From Deltaproteobacteria bacterium (GTDB taxonomy: Bacteria > Desulfobacterota > Binatia > DP-6), in assembly GCA_005879245.1 (NCBI GenBank), contig VBLA01000048.1, positions 1 to 9,388 of the forward strand: 9,388 nucleotides of DNA, written 5' to 3'. How positions within the stretch are numbered: position 1 is the first letter of the stretch; each line of letters begins with the position of its first letter. Below are positions 6,618-9,388 of this stretch, piece after piece. Position numbers and translations under genes: made by a program. Under the pieces are notes generated by a model, which was not told where the DNA came from, ran no database searches, and saw nothing but the letters and a program-made list of their open reading frames with translations.

Positions 6618-9388
6618 TCACGTCCTCGCGCCCGCCGTCCCAAAGTGGGACAGCCACACCCGGAGCAGCGACAGCAGCTGCTCGGTGTCGATCGGCTTCG
6701 CGAGGTAGTCGGATGCGCCGGCCGCGATGCACTTCTCGCGGTCACCCATCATGGCCTTCGCCGTGACCGCGATGATCGGCAGGTTCATGAACCCGGCCTC
6801 CTTGCGGATCGCCCGGATGGTCTCGTAGCCGTCCATCTCGGGCAGCATGATGTCCATGAGCACCGCGTCGATCCCGGGCAGACCGTGCAGGAGGTCGATC
6901 GCCTCTCGGCCGCTCTCGGCCGACACCACCGAGATATTGTGCCGCTCGAGGATGCTCGTCATGGCGTAGATGTTGCGGATGTCGTCGTCGACGAGCAGCA
7001 CCTTCTTGCCAGCCAGCGTGGCGTTCACGTCGTGCAGACGCTCGAGCATCTGCCGCTGAGATTCGGGCATGCGCATGATGGAGCGATGGAGGAAGAGCGC
7101 CGTCTCGTCGAACAGCCGCTCGGGCGCCTCGGGGTCCTTGGTGACGACGCTCTGCGCGATCCGCTTCAGGCGCTCCTGCTCCTGCGAGGTGAGGTCTCGT
7201 GCCGTGTACACGATGAGGGGGCTGTCCCCGTGCTCGGGTTCCTGGCGCAGCTGCTCGATGAACTCGACCCCGTCCATGTCCGGCAACCCGAGGTCGACGA
7301 CGGTGCAGTCGAAGCGTTGATCCCTGAGGGCGGCGAGTGCCTCGCCCGCGGTGGTGACCGCCGTCGTGTGGACGTCCCCGTTCCCGATCAGCTCGACGAG
7401 CCGCTCGCGCTGGACCTGGTCGTCCTCGATGAGGAGGAGGTTCTTCACGGGCCGGTTGACGCAGTCCTCCAGCCGCGCGAACGCCGCCTCGAGCGCTGCC
7501 CGCGTGAGCGGCTTCACGGCAACGCCAAGGGCACCGCAGGCGAGCCCCTCCTCGAGCTTCTCCTGGACCGACATGACGTGCACCGGGATGTGGCGTGTCG
7601 TGAGGTCGCGCTTGAGCTCATGCAGGATCCGCCAGCCGTTCACGTCCGGGAGGCAGATGTCGAGCGTGATCGCGTGGGGCCGTAGCTCGCGGGCCAGCAC
7701 GATGGCGGCGGCACCTCGCGTCGCGACGACGGCCTTGAAGCCGCGGGCGTGCGCCTCGTCGATGAGGACGCGCGCGAAGGCGGCGTCGTCTTCGATCACG
7801 AGGAGGATGCGATCATTCGGCCGGATGTCGTGCCGATCGTCGTCGACCTCCTCGGCGGACGTCTCGGCGGTGGTCAGCTCCTCCACGGCCACCGCCACCG
7901 GTACGGCGGATCGGCTCTCGATCTCGAGCGGGGCCTCGCTCCCGCGCGCCGAGCGGGCGTTCGGATGCAGCTGTGGGAGGTAGAGCTTGAAGGTGCTCCC
8001 CTTGCCGGGGGCGCTGACGACGGCGATCTCTCCGCCGAGGACCCGGGCGATCTCGCGGCTGATCGCGAGCCCGAGCCCCGTTCCGCCGTACCGGCGGCTG
8101 GTGCTGCCGTCCGCCTGTTGGAACGCTTCGAAGATGATCTGCTGCTTCTCGGGATGAATGCCGATGCCCGTGTCGCTGACCGAGAAGACCACTACGGCCG
8201 CCGCATTGTTGAGCACGTCGTTGTCCGGGTTCCATCCCTCGCGTACGAGGCCCGCCCGGAGCGTCACGCTCCCGTGCTCCGTGAACTTGAAGGCGTTCGA
8301 GAGGAGGTTCCGGAGCACCTGCTGGAGTCGCTTTGAGTCGGTGTGGAGGACCCCGGGCATCCGCGGGTCGGGATCGATCGTGAATTCGAGCGCCCGCGAC
8401 TCGGCGACCGGCCGGAACGTCCGCTCGACGTAGTCGACGAGGTCCGCGATCGTGACGCCCGCAACGTCGATGGTGACGGTTCCGGATTCGATCTTGGCGA
8501 GGTCGAGGATGTCGTTGATGAGCTTGAGCAGGTCGTTCCCCGCGGAGTGGATCGTCTTCGCGTAGTCGACCTGGCGGGGCATGAGGTTCCCCTCGACGTT
8601 CGTCCCGAGCTGCTCCGCGAGGATGAGGAGGCTGTTGAGCGGCGTCCGGAGCTCGTGCGACATGTTGGCGAGAAACTCCGACTTGTACTTCGAGGTGAGC
8701 GCGAGCTGCGACGCCTTCTCCTCGAGTGCCTGCCTCGCCTGCTCGACCTCCTGGTTCTTGCGCTCCACCTCGACGTTCTGATCGGCCAGCAGCTTCGCCT
8801 TCTCCTCGAGCTCCTCGTTGCTCCGCTGCAGCTCACGCTGCCGGACCTGCAGCTCGGTGGCGAGGGACTGCGACTGCGTGAGCAGGTCCTCCGTGCGGGT
8901 GTTGGCCTCGATCGTGTTGAGCACGATGCCGATCGATTCCATGAGCTGATCGAGGAAGGCCTGGTGCGTGGCGCTGAAGCGGGCGAACGAGGCGAGCTCG
9001 ATCACCGCCTTCACCTGGCCCTCGAAGATCACCGGCAGCACGAGGATGTTGAGCGGTGGCGCCTCGCCAAGGCCCGAGGTGACCTGGATGTAGTCGGTCG
9101 GGACGTTGGTGAGGAGGATCTTCTCCTTCTCCACCGCAGCCTGGCCCACGAGCCCCTCGCCGAGCCTGAATTCGTTGCCGACGTTCTTTCGCGCCCGGTA
9201 GGCGTAGCTCGCCAGCAGCCGGAGCGGCGCCTCCGTCTTGCTGTTGTCGATGATGTAGAAGACACCGTGCTGCGCCGCGACCACCGGCGCGAGCTCCGAG
9301 AGGATCAGCTTCGCGACGGTGAGCATGTCCTTCTGGCCCTGGAGCATGCGGCTGAACTTCGCGAGGTTCGTCTTGAGCCAGTCTTGCT
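6618..9388 (-). CDS. Hybrid sensor histidine kinase, GAF-coiled coil-HisKA-HATPase-REC-REC-REC (5' end outside window)
   Basis: C-terminal 922 residues of a large sensor kinase; the frame is still open at the right edge, so the N-terminus is missing. The first visible residues, [11 protein letters not shown] and then MLQGQ, match the linker that in this family follows a long array of HAMP domains, so upstream HAMP repeats are likely but not seen. Numbered from Met at 9347: GAF about 10-145, coiled coil 150-218, HisKA with His231 in SHELRTP, HATPase about 335-460 (N-box Asn347 and Asn351, DTGIG 392-396, GTGLGL 422-427), an acidic linker 465-510, receiver 1 (Asp563, Lys612), receiver 2 (Asp685, Lys737) and receiver 3 (Asp832, Lys884). 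All catalytic residues are present. Cytoplasmic in the visible part. It ends with TGA at 6620-6618 and is followed after 22 nt by a second kinase, probably co-transcribed, whose N-terminal receiver is a plausible phosphate acceptor. The signal sensed by the GAF domain is unknown. Confidence 0.95.
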   Translation of the reverse strand, partial: QDWLKTNLAKFSRMLQGQKDMLTVAKLILSELAPVVAAQHGVFYIIDNSKTEAPLRLLASYAYRARKNVGNEFRLGEGLVGQAAVEKEKILLTNVPTDYIQVTSGLGEAPPLNILVLPVIFEGQVKAVIELASFARFSATHQAFLDQLMESIGIVLNTIEANTRTEDLLTQSQSLATELQVRQRELQRSNEELEEKAKLLADQNVEVERKNQEVEQARQALEEKASQLALTSKYKSEFLANMSHELRTPLNSLLILAEQLGTNVEGNLMPRQVDYAKTIHSAGNDLLKLINDILDLAKIESGTVTIDVAGVTIADLVDYVERTFRPVAESRALEFTIDPDPRMPGVLHTDSKRLQQVLRNLLSNAFKFTEHGSVTLRAGLVREGWNPDNDVLNNAAAVVVFSVSDTGIGIHPEKQQIIFEAFQQADGSTSRRYGGTGLGLAISREIARVLGGEIAVVSAPGKGSTFKLYLPQLHPNARSARGSEAPLEIESRSAVPVAVAVEELTTAETSAEEVDDDRHDIRPNDRILLVIEDDAAFARVLIDEAHARGFKAVVATRGAAAIVLARELRPHAITLDICLPDVNGWRILHELKRDLTTRHIPVHVMSVQEKLEEGLACGALGVAVKPLTRAALEAAFARLEDCVNRPVKNLLLIEDDQVQRERLVELIGNGDVHTTAVTTAGEALAALRDQRFDCTVVDLGLPDMDGVEFIEQLRQEPEHGDSPLIVYTARDLTSQEQERLKRIAQSVVTKDPEAPERLFDETALFLHRSIMRMPESQRQMLERLHDVNATLAGKKVLLVDDDIRNIYAMTSILERHNISVVSAESGREAIDLLHGLPGIDAVLMDIMLPEMDGYETIRAIRKEAGFMNLPIIAVTAKAMMGDREKCIAAGASDYLAKPIDTEQLLSLLRVWLSHFGTAGART

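Noticed and set aside
6645..7685. 346-codon plus-strand frame opposite the three-receiver kinase
   Set aside because: Its His/Arg/Asp-rich sequence is the mirror of conserved receiver codons on the minus strand. No ribosome site or domain supports it.

Overview
The window is GC-rich throughout, and every gene I can support lies on the minus strand, so transcription runs from high to low coordinates. It encodes hybrid two-component sensor kinases separated by two small uncharacterised genes. No rRNA, tRNA, transposase, integrase or CRISPR array was seen. GC content, stacked receiver domains and the style of the small hypothetical genes suggest a soil or sediment bacterium with a large signalling repertoire, such as Myxococcota/Deltaproteobacteria or Rokubacteria/Methylomirabilota. 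That placement is an inference from protein style, not from a marker gene.

Layout in transcription order. (1) 9388-6618: the C-terminal 922 residues of a large hybrid kinase, entering from beyond the window edge, with the order linker, GAF, coiled coil, HisKA, HATPase and three receivers. (2) 6595-4581, starting 22 nt after gene 1 stops and preceded by its own Shine-Dalgarno: a receiver-GAF-HisKA-HATPase-receiver kinase that is broken. About 112 bp encoding the ATPase N-box is missing, which shifts the frame, and an in-frame TGA then cuts the C-terminal receiver. I call it a recent pseudogene. (3) 4580-4118: no convincing gene, some GC-rich palindromes. (4) 4117-3746: a small protein with a conserved-looking core and an Arg/Ala/Pro tail encoded by a 39-bp tandem repeat. 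(5) 3745-3325: no convincing gene. (6) 3324-3031: a 97-residue protein with an excellent Shine-Dalgarno. (7) 3030-2782: spacer with an extended -10 promoter candidate. (8) 2781-1: a PAS-receiver-HisKA-HATPase-receiver-receiver kinase, open for all 927 codons and leaving the window just before its stop.

Genes 1 and 2 look like one operon in which an upstream sensor kinase could feed the N-terminal receiver of gene 2. Gene 3 is a paralogue of gene 2 across the kinase core and the following receiver. It still has the segments gene 2 lost, so it shows exactly what is missing. The strongest points for follow-up are the two lesions in gene 2, the architecture of gene 3, the repeat-derived tail of the small protein, and the two small genes between the kinases. 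I did not find clear evidence for a wholly new system.
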